Of a stretch of DNA of 64,000 nucleotides, positions 37,528 through 47,148 are shown piece after piece (positions within the stretch are counted from its first letter, which is position 1; each line of letters opens with the position of its first letter). Location of the stretch: the NCBI RefSeq assembly GCF_004799665.1, contig NZ_CP031310.1:2162887-2226886 (forward strand), given 5' to 3'. This DNA comes from Halapricum salinum (GTDB lineage: Archaea > Halobacteriota > Halobacteria > Halobacteriales > Haloarculaceae). The notes beneath the pieces were generated by a model that saw only the letters and a program-made list of their open reading frames with translations, did not search any database and had not been told where the DNA came from. The translations under genes were made by a program, and so were the position numbers.

Positions 37528-38412
37528 TTACACATCCATGTAGCCTAGTTTCCGTAACCGTTCTTCTACAGCACCTTCATCCATTTGATGTCTATCATTT
37601 TCCGGTGGTTCAGCCCTAATCTCTCTTCGAGTATTATCGTCGTGGATCAGTAGAGGGACCTCGGTTAGCTCTTTTACGTATAGTTGGGAATAGTGGCCGT
37701 AATCTTTGATTGGTATCGGCCGTAGTCTATCACCGAGGAGTTCCCCGTGATCGGCTGTGACGATCGTCTTCCCATCGAGTATAGATAATAACTCTCTGAC
37801 GTGGCTCAAGACTCGGTCGATGTTTTCTCTATATGCCTGGTGAAGAACATCGTCAGAGATGTCGTTTGATCGGAAGTCAGTCAGTATCCTGTGTTGCTCG
37901 TCGTAACCTGGAAAGTGCCGATCAGCAGTAGGGCCAACGTATGGAGTGTGTGGTGGTAGCAGGTGGACGATAAATCGTTTGTGGGGGTAGTCTGGAACGA
38001 TTTCTCGAACTCGGTTGACTAGTGGCCCCGACGATTCATGGTTCTCGTCGAAGAACGCATAGAAGTCGAGATCAAGTTCTTGTCTAAGCTTTTGATACCA
38101 GGCGTTCCCGGTCACGCATACACTATCGTTCAATGATCGGTCAGCAAAGTTCGCTCGCAAAAACTCCGTCGTCGTGCTTGCACACGATGTTCGCGAACTA
38201 GTCTCGCCAGGTAGTTCAGTTTCTGCCTCCACGAAGAAGTCGTATCGACACGCGTCCAGAATGACGAGGTTGTCCCAGTCGAGATCAAACACTGGAGTAC
38301 CGCTGTCGTTGAATCGGTTGTTGTTAAGTCTGTAGTACTGTCGGTTCAGCTCTCTCGGTACTAAGTGTGGTTCTGAAAGAGATCTGCGTAGATGGGAGAG
38401 GAGGTTAGGCAT
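37528..38412 (-). CDS. alkaline-phosphatase/sulfatase superfamily protein
   Basis: The 294-residue protein has LVILDACRYDFF (first metal Asp), TSCASTTTEFLRANF (nucleophile region: Thr/Ser rather than Cys-x-Pro-x-Arg), HLLPPHTPYVG and VTADHGELLGDRL (second metal site). It ends RLRKLGYMDV, like the other sulfatase-like genes in this island. The lack of a formylglycine motif argues against a classic sulfatase; it may move a sulfate or phosphate group on the glycan. A TATA-like CATATTC lies about 26 bases upstream of the ATG. Confidence 0.72.
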   Translation of the reverse strand: MPNLLSHLRRSLSEPHLVPRELNRQYYRLNNNRFNDSGTPVFDLDWDNLVILDACRYDFFVEAETELPGETSSRTSCASTTTEFLRANFADRSLNDSVCVTGNAWYQKLRQELDLDFYAFFDENHESSGPLVNRVREIVPDYPHKRFIVHLLPPHTPYVGPTADRHFPGYDEQHRILTDFRSNDISDDVLHQAYRENIDRVLSHVRELLSILDGKTIVTADHGELLGDRLRPIPIKDYGHYSQLYVKELTEVPLLIHDDNTRREIRAEPPENDRHQMDEGAVEERLRKLGYMDV

Positions 38413-38577
38413 TATATTCGCGTCAGTACACGGTGAATATGCACCTGTCCATTTGTATCTGTCTACATCTCCACTGTGAACTTCTCTTCGGTGGAATGAT
38501 GTCCACGGCGGTCTGCGGCTGCGACTCTGGGAACCACCTTCGGGCAGGACGGGCCTATTGCAGCTGTCAACTCGGTG

Positions 38578-39360
38578 CTACCCATTCCTGCTGGAAGTAT
38601 CGTACCACCCTCTGTGCCTCGCGAAGCACTTCATTCCGAGGATGAGGTTGTAGTACAGTCTCAGTAAACATAGAATGAGTCCGAAGTATCCCAATCGCCA
38701 CCCGCCCTGATAGACGAACCGAACGGTGAACTCGAATATTGGGTCCCACAGAACCATCTTGGTAGAGAAATCCCTCTCTTTCGCCTCGATTGTTGAGTAT
38801 CGGTTCATCGAATCAATCATATCTTCGATGGTCCGGTAATTGATGTGAACCAGACAGTATTGCTCCTCGTCAGGTATTTTGCCCCGTCGAGCATCGGGGA
38901 CTACATCAATGAAGTTATGCAATTCATTTGTTATTTCTACACACTCTTTGTTATACAGCTTCGGGTTATAGGCTGGCCACCAGCCGGCCCCTTTCGCCCA
39001 CTTGCCGAAAAAACAATTCTTTCTGGGTATATCGACGACATCGTACCGTTCTGACTCAACTATTTCGCGTAGGCGGTCAGCCAACGGGGACGGGACGCGC
39101 TCATCGGCGTCGATGTCGAGGATATACTTGTTGTTTGCCGCATCGATACCATATTGTCTGAGGATGTCAAACCCCTCACCTCGCTCCGTGGTTTCGTGGA
39201 GAATCGTATCGGCATACTCGCTCGCAATTTCAACTGTATCATCCTCACTCCCGCTGTCGACAATGATTATCTCGTCGACGAGATCGACGATGCTTTCCAG
39301 GCAGTCACGCAGGAAATCACCCTCGTTGAGCGTCAATATCACTGCGGATACGTCGGTCAT
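38578..39360 (-). CDS. GT2 glycosyltransferase (WaaE/KdtX type)
   Basis: The 260-residue protein has VSAVILTLNEGDFLRDCLES, EIIIVDSGSEDDT, DIDADERVPSPL (DxD) and the FFGKWAKGAGWWP stretch that marks the WaaE-type inner-core glucosyltransferase subgroup. The C-terminal GGWRLGYFGLILCLLRLYYN helix is probably membrane-associated. A TATA-like element 27 bases upstream supports the ATG. The gene stands alone between two sulfatase-like genes. Confidence 0.85.
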   Translation of the reverse strand: MTDVSAVILTLNEGDFLRDCLESIVDLVDEIIIVDSGSEDDTVEIASEYADTILHETTERGEGFDILRQYGIDAANNKYILDIDADERVPSPLADRLREIVESERYDVVDIPRKNCFFGKWAKGAGWWPAYNPKLYNKECVEITNELHNFIDVVPDARRGKIPDEEQYCLVHINYRTIEDMIDSMNRYSTIEAKERDFSTKMVLWDPIFEFTVRFVYQGGWRLGYFGLILCLLRLYYNLILGMKCFARHRGWYDTSSRNG

Positions 39361-39380
39361 CCACCACCACTTGTGCTAAA

Positions 39381-39390
39381 CAAATAATAA
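39381..39390 (-). promoter_or_regulatory. TATA box of the WaaE-type glycosyltransferase
   Basis: TTATTATTTG on the minus strand is centred 26 bases upstream of the ATG at 39360, giving a leaderless start. Confidence 0.55.
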
Positions 39391-39436
39391 AACCGTGTAT
39401 TACTCGCCGCTCTTTGAGTGGCCGGTACGGGTGTTC

Positions 39437-40816
39437 TCAATCGATATATCCGAGTTCGCGCAAGCGATCTTGTGCCTCCGTGGTTACGTCTGCCCCCTCG
39501 TTGCCCGTCTGGTAGTTCTGGTCTACCAGCTCCTCTCCAGTTTCCCTGAGATCATGGAGATCTGCGCTTTTCCCGCTCCGTTCGACGAACTCGCCATCGA
39601 TGTGGTCGACCCTGGCGTCGCCACGGATAAGAGCGAAGTCGTACCTGGCGTCCATACTACCAGTCGGCGTCACGGGACTCCCGTCAGCCTTCGAGTTGTG
39701 GATAAATTCTGTTATCGAGAGTTGATCCTCCTTGATAGACAGAAGATCAGCGCCACTGAAACCGCCATCATCTCCCCTGAGCGCCATCATCGTGGTCTTT
39801 GGCAACGACCGGAGGTTGACCGTATGGTCAACGACCCGACCGCCCTCGTGGTTCGGTGAGAAGATGATGAGCGGAACGTGTATCCGCTTTCGTTCTAGGT
39901 CACGGCTTCTCCGGAACCAGTTTCCGTGGTCGGCAGTTATGACGACAAAAGTATCGTCTTCAACTAATTCTTTCACCAGTGGGTAGATCTTTCGGTCGGT
40001 ATCTGTAATCGTGGCCTTATACAGATCGTACATATCCTCGCCTAGTTCGGTGTTGCCCTCGGTTACCTCCCGGTGGACGTCCTGACCGCGAACGCCGACA
40101 GGAAGTTCATCCCTAGGCTTGTCGCTGAATTTCTTGACGGACTCAGACGAGGCATCCAACGGGGCGTGTATGTCCATATAGTTCGCGATGACGAAGGAGT
40201 CACCAGACGACTGGCTGAGAAACTCTTTGATTCTGTTGTTAGTTGTATCGGCGTATTGGTATTTTTCGTCGTCGTCTGGGGAGTCTTCGGGGAGGAGCGA
40301 CTGTCCTTTCGAGTTCTTGTAGTATAGGCTCAGGCCATTGACGAAACTGCGGAGGGGTTTTCCTCCCTCGAATACCACTTTTCGAAGCAGGTCGATCTTT
40401 GAGTCGGTACTCGACTTGGGGACATCACGAGGATCGGTCGCACTCTCGAACACCAAATACTGCTTCTGGAGGAAATCGTCGTACATATCTACCCCCTTAT
40501 CAAGACCGTTGAAAATAAACGGATTAGACGATATCATAAACGTCCGATGCGTATCGGACAGCCGTTGTACTATTGTCGGGTACTCTTCGTCGTAGTACGG
40601 CGTCGCCTCATGCATCCCGGTTCGAGAGGGCAGTTCGCCAGTAAAAAACGAACTATGCGACGACGGACTTGTGGGCCCCGGTGAGTACGCCTCGGTGTAG
40701 ATCGTCCCGTGCTTGGTTGCTAACGATTTGATGTTCGGCATCGTCTCGGGCCCGTCATCGTCGAACGGAGTAGCATCGAAGGAAAGGGAATCTAAGATGA
40801 TCCAAACTGCGTCCAT
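39437..40816 (-). CDS. sulfatase-superfamily protein with altered active site
   Basis: The 459-residue protein has AVWIILDSLSFDATPFDDD (metal Asp pair), YSPGPTSPSSHSSFFTGELP in the nucleophile position (no Cys-x-Pro-x-Arg; Ser/Thr with His where Arg is expected), FVVITADHGNWFRRSR (second metal site), and a C-terminal DRLRELGYID. This is the alkaline-phosphatase fold without the formylglycine motif. It is likely cytoplasmic, as no signal is seen, and divergent from the metallophosphoesterase at 41101. It probably modifies a glycan with phosphate or sulfate. Confidence 0.8.
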   Translation of the reverse strand: MDAVWIILDSLSFDATPFDDDGPETMPNIKSLATKHGTIYTEAYSPGPTSPSSHSSFFTGELPSRTGMHEATPYYDEEYPTIVQRLSDTHRTFMISSNPFIFNGLDKGVDMYDDFLQKQYLVFESATDPRDVPKSSTDSKIDLLRKVVFEGGKPLRSFVNGLSLYYKNSKGQSLLPEDSPDDDEKYQYADTTNNRIKEFLSQSSGDSFVIANYMDIHAPLDASSESVKKFSDKPRDELPVGVRGQDVHREVTEGNTELGEDMYDLYKATITDTDRKIYPLVKELVEDDTFVVITADHGNWFRRSRDLERKRIHVPLIIFSPNHEGGRVVDHTVNLRSLPKTTMMALRGDDGGFSGADLLSIKEDQLSITEFIHNSKADGSPVTPTGSMDARYDFALIRGDARVDHIDGEFVERSGKSADLHDLRETGEELVDQNYQTGNEGADVTTEAQDRLRELGYID

Positions 40817-40840
40817 ACGACGTACTGTATTTTCTGAGAA

Positions 40841-40846
40841 TTTAAG
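40841..40846 (-). promoter_or_regulatory. TATA box of the sulfatase-like gene
   Basis: CTTAAA on the minus strand is centred 27 bases upstream of the ATG at 40816, as for a leaderless transcript. Confidence 0.5.
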
Positions 40847-41100
40847 TTTGCGGTGTTTGACTCAAACGATGCAAAGTATTATTATTGGACCTATTAGCCA
40901 GTGATGAGGAATCTGAATTCTTCTACCGCGGGAACAACGTTCGGGCCGACTGCCCTCCCCCTTTGCCTGATACAATCACAGTTTCGTTTTTGCACTCACC
41001 ACCAGCCAGTACTAGCATTATCTACATCTGGGGTTGAATTCCGTGAGAACTTGGCAGAATCGCTAACGTTATCAACCCCAGAACAGTGACTACTACGAAT

Positions 41101-42858
41101 ATGACCGACTTTCCCTATAAAATAATTGGAAAGATCCAAGACGCCACTGGTGTGGGGGTTCTCGGACATAACACGGCAACAAGCGGGGAGACAATAGGCG
41201 TTGAGGGGAAGGTCGAGTCAACTAACGGTTACGGGCTATACACCGACAACGACGCACATATTGGCGGGAAATTAATCACAGGACAACTGGATGTCGAACC
41301 GCTTAAAATTGGTTACTGGACTGACTCTCACTACGGGACTGGAGAGCAAAAGCAGTTCGTTAGTACGAGTGCGCTAAACTCGAAAATCAGTGATTTCGCT
41401 GCTGATATGAATTCGTGGGGTGCTGATTTTGTCATTTTTGGCGGGGATAATGCGTTTGACGACCAATCAAGTCTCTCTGGGTCCCAAGAGAATCATCAAG
41501 AATTCTACGACCGGATGAGAACCTCTCTTGACAGTACTATTGGTATTCGGACTGTCGCTGGAAACCATGAGCACAACGAGTCAGTGACATGGGGTGATAT
41601 GTGGTGGGCTGATCCGTACCCACAGATGGAAACACTCTCGGACACCTTTTATTCGATTGATCGCCACCAAGCTAAGATCATCGTACTGAACACTAGTTAC
41701 GATGGTACCGATGATATTCAGGGTGGCACTCCGGCAGGCCAATATGAATGGTTCAAGTCGGAGCTTAAAACGACTGAGAAACCAATACTCGTCTTTACTC
41801 ATAATCCAATTCCGCCGGCAAACCACTCTGGTTACGATTCTATTGGCATCAACAATGAACAGAAGTATAGTCATCTTATGGATTCCTACGATAATATCGT
41901 CCTATGTACATTCGGGCATGCTCACCACTCCAACACATACGGACGAGAGCCAACGTGGGTCAAGTCGATGCTCCAGCAGTGGGGGTCAACCCGGTATCTC
42001 TACCAACACTATCCTCACTCTGTTGGTGGCATCAATAGTACTGAATTAGATGAGACTATCACCCCCTACGCCAAAATCTCAGTATATAAAAATGGGAATG
42101 TCAGTATTGAGCAGTCATATCGTGGCGCAGGTACCGGATATGCAACAAACTGGCGCTTTAATGGCTTCTCGCAGGCGAACACTGAATCACACTACAATTC
42201 GATGGAGTGGGAGTATACCGACGGTATTCAGTCGCTTGATGGATATGCAGTTGAAACAACTGGAAGTGATTCGTCGGTTACGATTGAGACAGGAGGACAG
42301 CAGCCACATTATTATTTAAAAGCTGATGCAGAGAGTGGCAGTAATTCTGCACTCCGTTACCAGCGACGACCCACACCACTTGTCGCGAATGAGGGATTGG
42401 ATTGGACTGATTGGATAACAAACGTTGTTATCCAGATAACAGACACATCTGGGATTGCAGGGTGGGTGACTCGTGGTGGGATTATGGGCGCCTCGAGATC
42501 GGCATACGCAGGATTGTATTTCAATGATGGTACTCTCTGGGGCCAAGTCTCTGATGGGTCCGGCGACCGACAACGGACCGCTACGCTTCCGTGGCCTAAT
42601 GAGCCCACTCATTATCAAATGCGCTACGACCACGAAGTCGGTCGTTTCGACGTAAGTGTAAACCACAACACAGTTAATGGGCTTTGGAGAGTGGATGAAC
42701 ATATACCTTCAGTTGACCATTCGGAGAATGGTGGCGATCCGGATGATCCGTGGAAGTTGCTTAACGCAACGGTACGCAACAAGGGGAGTTCTCAAAAGGG
42801 ACTCCGGATTTTCGATTGGTCCATTCGGATGAGCCCGTATATGAACTTCACGCTATGA
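41101..42858 (+). CDS. fibre-module metallophosphoesterase
   Basis: The ATG at 41101 (MTDFPYKIIGKIQDATGVGV) is preferred to a GTG at 41086. Residues 6-60 are the same module as the fibre proteins at 53178, 55744 and 57816 (GVLGHNTATSG, GYGLYTDNDAHIGGKL). A complete calcineurin-like core follows: GYWTDSHYG, VIFGGDNAFD, AGNHEHNE, VFTHNPIPP and TFGHAHHSN, with all metal motifs present. The last ~230 residues look like a jelly-roll beta domain (MEWEYTDGIQSLDGYAVETT onward). No signal peptide. It may act on phosphoester groups, perhaps as a surface-displayed or delivered enzyme. The DNA is AT-rich. Confidence 0.82.
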   Translation: MTDFPYKIIGKIQDATGVGVLGHNTATSGETIGVEGKVESTNGYGLYTDNDAHIGGKLITGQLDVEPLKIGYWTDSHYGTGEQKQFVSTSALNSKISDFAADMNSWGADFVIFGGDNAFDDQSSLSGSQENHQEFYDRMRTSLDSTIGIRTVAGNHEHNESVTWGDMWWADPYPQMETLSDTFYSIDRHQAKIIVLNTSYDGTDDIQGGTPAGQYEWFKSELKTTEKPILVFTHNPIPPANHSGYDSIGINNEQKYSHLMDSYDNIVLCTFGHAHHSNTYGREPTWVKSMLQQWGSTRYLYQHYPHSVGGINSTELDETITPYAKISVYKNGNVSIEQSYRGAGTGYATNWRFNGFSQANTESHYNSMEWEYTDGIQSLDGYAVETTGSDSSVTIETGGQQPHYYLKADAESGSNSALRYQRRPTPLVANEGLDWTDWITNVVIQITDTSGIAGWVTRGGIMGASRSAYAGLYFNDGTLWGQVSDGSGDRQRTATLPWPNEPTHYQMRYDHEVGRFDVSVNHNTVNGLWRVDEHIPSVDHSENGGDPDDPWKLLNATVRNKGSSQKGLRIFDWSIRMSPYMNFTL

Positions 42859-43180
42859 TGTTTCAGGCTTTTTTCGCGGATGACTTACCGACTTTATTAC
42901 AGATATTGTGTGAAATATTTAGATATTTTATATATTGGCAAGATGGCTAAGTAGAAGAGAAATATATTGTCTGGATAAACTGGACTAGGATGTGTGTTTT
43001 TATCTGGCGGACATTTGTCTGATTTGGATTTAGCATTCATCTCTGAAGAGTATATTAACATATCTGAAATTAAGCGCACAACGAGGGAGCGCGGCGTCCC
43101 ACTTTGCACATATTATATATGGCTGTCATATCCATTGATAAATAATAATGGTGCCAGAATTGCGCTTACAGAGTATCGGT
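42859..43180. other. AT-rich spacer with no supported gene
   Basis: This 322-base stretch lies between the convergent 3' ends of the metallophosphoesterase and flippase genes. A 68-codon frame on the plus strand (42994) has no haloarchaeal composition, no promoter at the right distance and no family I know. I see no repeat or RNA structure. Confidence 0.6.
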
Positions 43181-44614
43181 TCAGGCCCGCGATCTGGTGA
43201 CCGGAAGAACGGTTCTGGCAAACCGGATGAGAGGTTTACGCGAGGTCTGGAATAGGGCACACTGTACGCCGTACACGACGGCTCCAGACACGATAATGAA
43301 GGCTAGATCGTAAACCGAATTTATGCCGATTACACTGGAGAGAGCGAACACGGCAACGCCCATTACCGTCGCAGAGACACCAATCGTTAGTACCTGTGCG
43401 GAAGGGAAAACCAGTTCCATCTCAACATTCAAATAATAAACGATAATTATGGTTGAGATAGTGAACGCAACAGAGGTAGCCACGGCAGCACCAACTGCGC
43501 CGTAGAGAGGAATGAGCGCTATGTTTAACACAACGTTGCCCACTCCACTGGTTAGCGCTGCAATCGCACGGTACCGTGGCTTGTCAATACCTGACAACAC
43601 GTTCTTGTATATTCTGTCTATGACCTCTATCTGTTTCCCGAGCAACAGGATTAGCAGTGGTATCGCTGCTATAACATATTCTTGGCCAAAAATGATCGTC
43701 AGTATATCCTCTCCGACTGAAAAGGCCCCGGCAGTAATTGGGAAAACTAAAAAGAACGACAGAAATATCCCGTCCGATATATGTCCACGTATTTTGTCTG
43801 TCTCTTTTTGCATATTGAGATTGCTGATCTCGGGGAGAAGTGCCGTCTCGATAGACTCCGTAAATATCATAGCGAGACTTCCGATCCGCCAAGCGATCTC
43901 GTATGCAGCAACTACCGCAGGCCCAACAAAATACCCTAAAATTGTTATATCTGCCCAGTTATATAAATATCCGTCAACGAAACTCACTGAACTCCACTTC
44001 CAGTATTGGATCAACGACCGGGCGTGATACAGTGTTGGCCGACCGATTCTAGTTGACATCCGATAGAATGCTAAGCCTGCAGCTACGAGATTACCCAAAA
44101 TAAAACTGATCACGAGTGCTCTGACTGCGAAGCCCCGGTAGATTAGCAGTGCCCCACCTACTACCCAGACAAGCTTCTGGAAGAAAAGAATGTCCGCGGT
44201 GCTCCCCACTCTTAGTTCGCCTTTCAGTACGCCGATACCGAGTCGATTGAGACGAACGACTACAATACCGAGTATCAACCATAGCACTAGGTCCGTTTTG
44301 AAATACCAATTTACAACCGGGCTCGCGATGAATACCAGTATCCCGGTGAGGGTGGTTGCAATGATCATAAGGGCGATTGACGTGCCAAAAAATTGTTCGC
44401 GGTTTATGTCCTCACTCAGTCGTTTTACTAGTGCCCCACCCTGTCCAAAACTTGCAGGGATGCTGAGTAGTTGCAGAATACTCTGGTACAAAAAAAATGT
44501 CCCAAGCGCGCTCTGTGGAATTCGCTGTGCGAAATACGCCAAACCGACGAACGTCAGCACTGCATTGCTGAAACGTGCAACAAATAGCTTGGTTGATGAC
44601 TTGATCAGTTCCAT
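43181..44614 (-). CDS. Wzx-type flippase
   Basis: A 477-residue protein with ~14 TM helices in the MOP/polysaccharide-transport pattern (start MELIKSSTKLFVARFSNAVL; LLILLLGKQIEVIDRIYKNV; the C-terminal pair near LTIGVSATVMGVAVFALSSV). It would flip a lipid-linked oligosaccharide to the outer face for transfer by the STT3-like protein. It starts 4 bases after the FkbM stop, so the two are one unit. The composition is AT-rich, as typical of transferred glycan loci. Confidence 0.88.
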   Translation of the reverse strand: MELIKSSTKLFVARFSNAVLTFVGLAYFAQRIPQSALGTFFLYQSILQLLSIPASFGQGGALVKRLSEDINREQFFGTSIALMIIATTLTGILVFIASPVVNWYFKTDLVLWLILGIVVVRLNRLGIGVLKGELRVGSTADILFFQKLVWVVGGALLIYRGFAVRALVISFILGNLVAAGLAFYRMSTRIGRPTLYHARSLIQYWKWSSVSFVDGYLYNWADITILGYFVGPAVVAAYEIAWRIGSLAMIFTESIETALLPEISNLNMQKETDKIRGHISDGIFLSFFLVFPITAGAFSVGEDILTIIFGQEYVIAAIPLLILLLGKQIEVIDRIYKNVLSGIDKPRYRAIAALTSGVGNVVLNIALIPLYGAVGAAVATSVAFTISTIIIVYYLNVEMELVFPSAQVLTIGVSATVMGVAVFALSSVIGINSVYDLAFIIVSGAVVYGVQCALFQTSRKPLIRFARTVLPVTRSRA

Positions 44615-44618
44615 ACTG

Positions 44619-45413
44619 TCAGCGGTTCTCAGCTATCAGATGGTATGTATCGCCGTCCTCGTTGACCCGTTCGACATTGAACCCCATGTCACGTAGATAC
44701 GCTTCTATGTCGTTTGGATTGTTTCCAAAACGGCGTATCTCTTCTCTGTGGACCTCACAGTAGATGGCACGGGTTTGCTCAAGATGGTCGCCTAGACCGG
44801 TTAGCACGCCGAGCTCCGCCCCTTCGACGTCGATCTTTATTACATCAGGAATTGGTAGTTCATAGGTTGTAATTAACTCTTCACCCCTGTAAGTGGGCAC
44901 GTAGTGTTCCTCCTCTCCTCCGATACTCAGGTCAGCTACGCCTGGAGCACCGGAGCTCAACGGAAATGGGGACATACACGTTTGATCGGATACAAGAAGC
45001 TCATAGCTTCGTACGTTTCCGTTGTTCTTATTCATACTCTTGTGCATTCTATCCACGTTATCAGAGTGTGGCTCAAAGGCGAGCACAGTCGCATTGGGGT
45101 AGTTATTTGCAGCAAACACCGAATAGAGGCCGATATTCGCTCCGATATCGAACACTACGTCATCTGGTTCCATCTCTGAGAGGAACCGTTGAAGCACCTC
45201 CTGTTCACCTTTGAAATTACCTAATGAAAAATATTCTTCACTTGATGTAACTGTAAACGTTGCACTGTACTGCCCAGTACGTTTGATCAACTCACCACTG
45301 GTTTGGTAGAGTAGTAGTCGCTCATACGCAAAGGAGAGTATCGGCTTCAACCTCGTTCCGTCTACTATAGACTTCAATCTCCCCCTATATAATCTTCTTA
45401 ACCGTTGTGCCAT
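44619..45413 (-). CDS. FkbM-family methyltransferase
   Basis: A 264-residue SAM-dependent methyltransferase: VVFDIGANIGLYSVFAANNY is motif I, TVLAFEPHSDNVDRM motif II, and PDVIKIDVEGAELGVLTGLG the FkbM motif. It is likely to O-methylate a sugar of the surface glycan. It is first in a two-gene unit with the flippase. A TATA-like AT-rich stretch at 45441-45450 gives a near-leaderless start. Confidence 0.9.
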   Translation of the reverse strand: MAQRLRRLYRGRLKSIVDGTRLKPILSFAYERLLLYQTSGELIKRTGQYSATFTVTSSEEYFSLGNFKGEQEVLQRFLSEMEPDDVVFDIGANIGLYSVFAANNYPNATVLAFEPHSDNVDRMHKSMNKNNGNVRSYELLVSDQTCMSPFPLSSGAPGVADLSIGGEEEHYVPTYRGEELITTYELPIPDVIKIDVEGAELGVLTGLGDHLEQTRAIYCEVHREEIRRFGNNPNDIEAYLRDMGFNVERVNEDGDTYHLIAENR

Positions 45414-45440
45414 TGATATCAGTGGTATGCAGGTCAGCGG

Positions 45441-45450
45441 TTTAATTTAT
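45441..45450 (-). promoter_or_regulatory. TATA-like element for FkbM-flippase unit
   Basis: ATAAATTAAA on the minus strand is centred about 32 bases upstream of the ATG at 45413, leaving a leader of about five bases. Confidence 0.5.
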
Positions 45451-45622
45451 CTGGTGTCCGTTTCGGGAGCCAACACTGCTGGGGAATATTACTACACTTG
45501 ACAAATAATGGTGCGGCGTCCTGCTAGTCGCTGGTGTAACAGGTATTGTTTATTCATCCAGAAGGATGCATCCGTATCAAAAAGGTTTTCGTGTCAAAGA
45601 GCCCTAATTCTGGTGTTACTGT

Positions 45623-47002
45623 ATGGCTACACCGAACGTAATTGTACTTGTTCTTGACTCTGTCCGGCGTGATCACACCTCGACCTACGGGTACGAGAGA
45701 GCGACAACGCCAAATCTGAGCCGTCTTGCGAAAGAGGGGTTGTCCTTCACTCACGCGTACGCGACCGGGTCATGGACTGTCCCCTCTCACGCTTCGCTAT
45801 TTACTGGACAACTGCCAACGAAACACGGCACGCACGCGAATAATTTTCATTTCGAGTCCGCGCCCTCAGATACGCTTGCGGGACGTCTTGCGAGTGAAGG
45901 GTACGAAACGGCTCTCGTTACCCCGAATCCGTGGTTGACCCGTGATTTCGGTTTCGATACGGGTTTTGACGACGTTTTCGACCTTACTGTCACGCTACCT
46001 CACCCGTCTGCGGGCGATCCGCGACGCCTTGAGGTAGACGCGAAGTCAGTACAAGGCGTGCTGGAATCACTACGCTGGATGGTATCTGAACAACCACTTC
46101 GCCGTCTCCGGAATGGGCTCTTTCTTAAACGGAAAGACCTCTCGTTTGTTGACGCTTCAACAATCAACGAGGAGATAACTGATTGGCTGGGCGAAAACAG
46201 GGGCGACCGGCCGTTTTTTTTATTTGCAAACTATCTCGACGCTCACGATCCGTACCGTATCGGCTCGCAGCACAACGAGTTTATCGAGGATGGGCCACAC
46301 GGGGAACTTGGTGTCAAGTGGAATCTTGCGTCGATCGGTTCTCCTCCGGATGTCGATGCGGATCTGCTTCGCAATGCATACGACTCATCGCTCCATTATT
46401 TGGACGAACAAGTCGGAGAGCTTGTTGACAGTCTGAGTGACAAAGGATTGTTACATAATACTATGATCGTGGTACTAGGTGACCATGGTCAATGCCTGGG
46501 TGAACACGGGTACTGGGGTCATGGGACGTTCCTCTATCAGGAGTTGTTGGAAGTGCCGCTGATCGTGCGGCCACCCGGTGGGTGTTCGAGGAATGAAATC
46601 GAGAGCACCTTCTCGGTGTGTGACGTATTCGATTTGATTCTAGATACTGTCGAAACTGGAGAACTCGAACTGCCGGGGAGATCTGACGATGATAGAGTTG
46701 TTGCGGAGTCAACAGGGAAGCATCAGAACGTCGAAGTTCCGTCAGGCAGTGTTTCGTCGGATGGATACAGGGCGTCGGTAGTTGATGGCCGCCTGTTCAT
46801 ACGGAATCTGGAAAATGGTGACGTACGGACTGGGAGAAATGGAGAGCTGATAACCAGTGAAGACTTGCTCGACGACCTTGCCGCTACTGAGCAACAAGCA
46901 CTTGACAGTGGTGAGATTCAAGAGCTGAACGGCGACAGCCATTCTGGTGTAGAGATCAGCGATACGCGACGCGAGCAACTGGAAGGATTAGGATATTTAT
47001 AA
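45623..47002 (+). CDS. sulfatase-superfamily protein, Thr nucleophile
   Basis: The 459-residue protein has VIVLVLDSVRRDHTSTYGYE (metal site), GSWTVPSHASLFTGQLPTKH (nucleophile region: T-x-P-S-H in place of C-x-P-S-R), FLFANYLDAHDPYR, IVVLGDHGQCLGEHGYWGH (second metal site), and a C-terminal REQLEGLGYL. With Thr instead of Cys/Ser it cannot form formylglycine, so the activity is probably that of a phospho- or sulfo-transferase or phosphatase. Orientation is opposite to the other two family members in the island. Confidence 0.8.
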   Translation: MATPNVIVLVLDSVRRDHTSTYGYERATTPNLSRLAKEGLSFTHAYATGSWTVPSHASLFTGQLPTKHGTHANNFHFESAPSDTLAGRLASEGYETALVTPNPWLTRDFGFDTGFDDVFDLTVTLPHPSAGDPRRLEVDAKSVQGVLESLRWMVSEQPLRRLRNGLFLKRKDLSFVDASTINEEITDWLGENRGDRPFFLFANYLDAHDPYRIGSQHNEFIEDGPHGELGVKWNLASIGSPPDVDADLLRNAYDSSLHYLDEQVGELVDSLSDKGLLHNTMIVVLGDHGQCLGEHGYWGHGTFLYQELLEVPLIVRPPGGCSRNEIESTFSVCDVFDLILDTVETGELELPGRSDDDRVVAESTGKHQNVEVPSGSVSSDGYRASVVDGRLFIRNLENGDVRTGRNGELITSEDLLDDLAATEQQALDSGEIQELNGDSHSGVEISDTRREQLEGLGYL

Positions 47003-47142
47003 CCCTTACAATCCACACTCCAGAATATAAAGGCTCAGCGCCGGAACTGTTTCAGCACACTTGGCAGGGAATTTGCTTGCGGTTACAGCGATTCCCCCCC
47101 TTTCCTATGTCTATAAAAATCTGGTCTTGGTTGACACCCCCA

Positions 47143-47148
47143 TTTAAA
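47143..47148 (+). promoter_or_regulatory. TATA-like element upstream of the Tat fibre-like gene
   Basis: TTTAAA at 47143-47148 is the strongest of two AT cores (the other is TATAAAA at 47112-47118). Transcription from ~47172 would leave a ~60-base leader before the ATG at 47235. Confidence 0.4.

Noticed and set aside
42994-43200. 68-codon plus-strand frame in the AT-rich spacer
   Set aside because: No haloarchaeal composition, no TATA at the right distance, and it overlaps the flippase 3' end.
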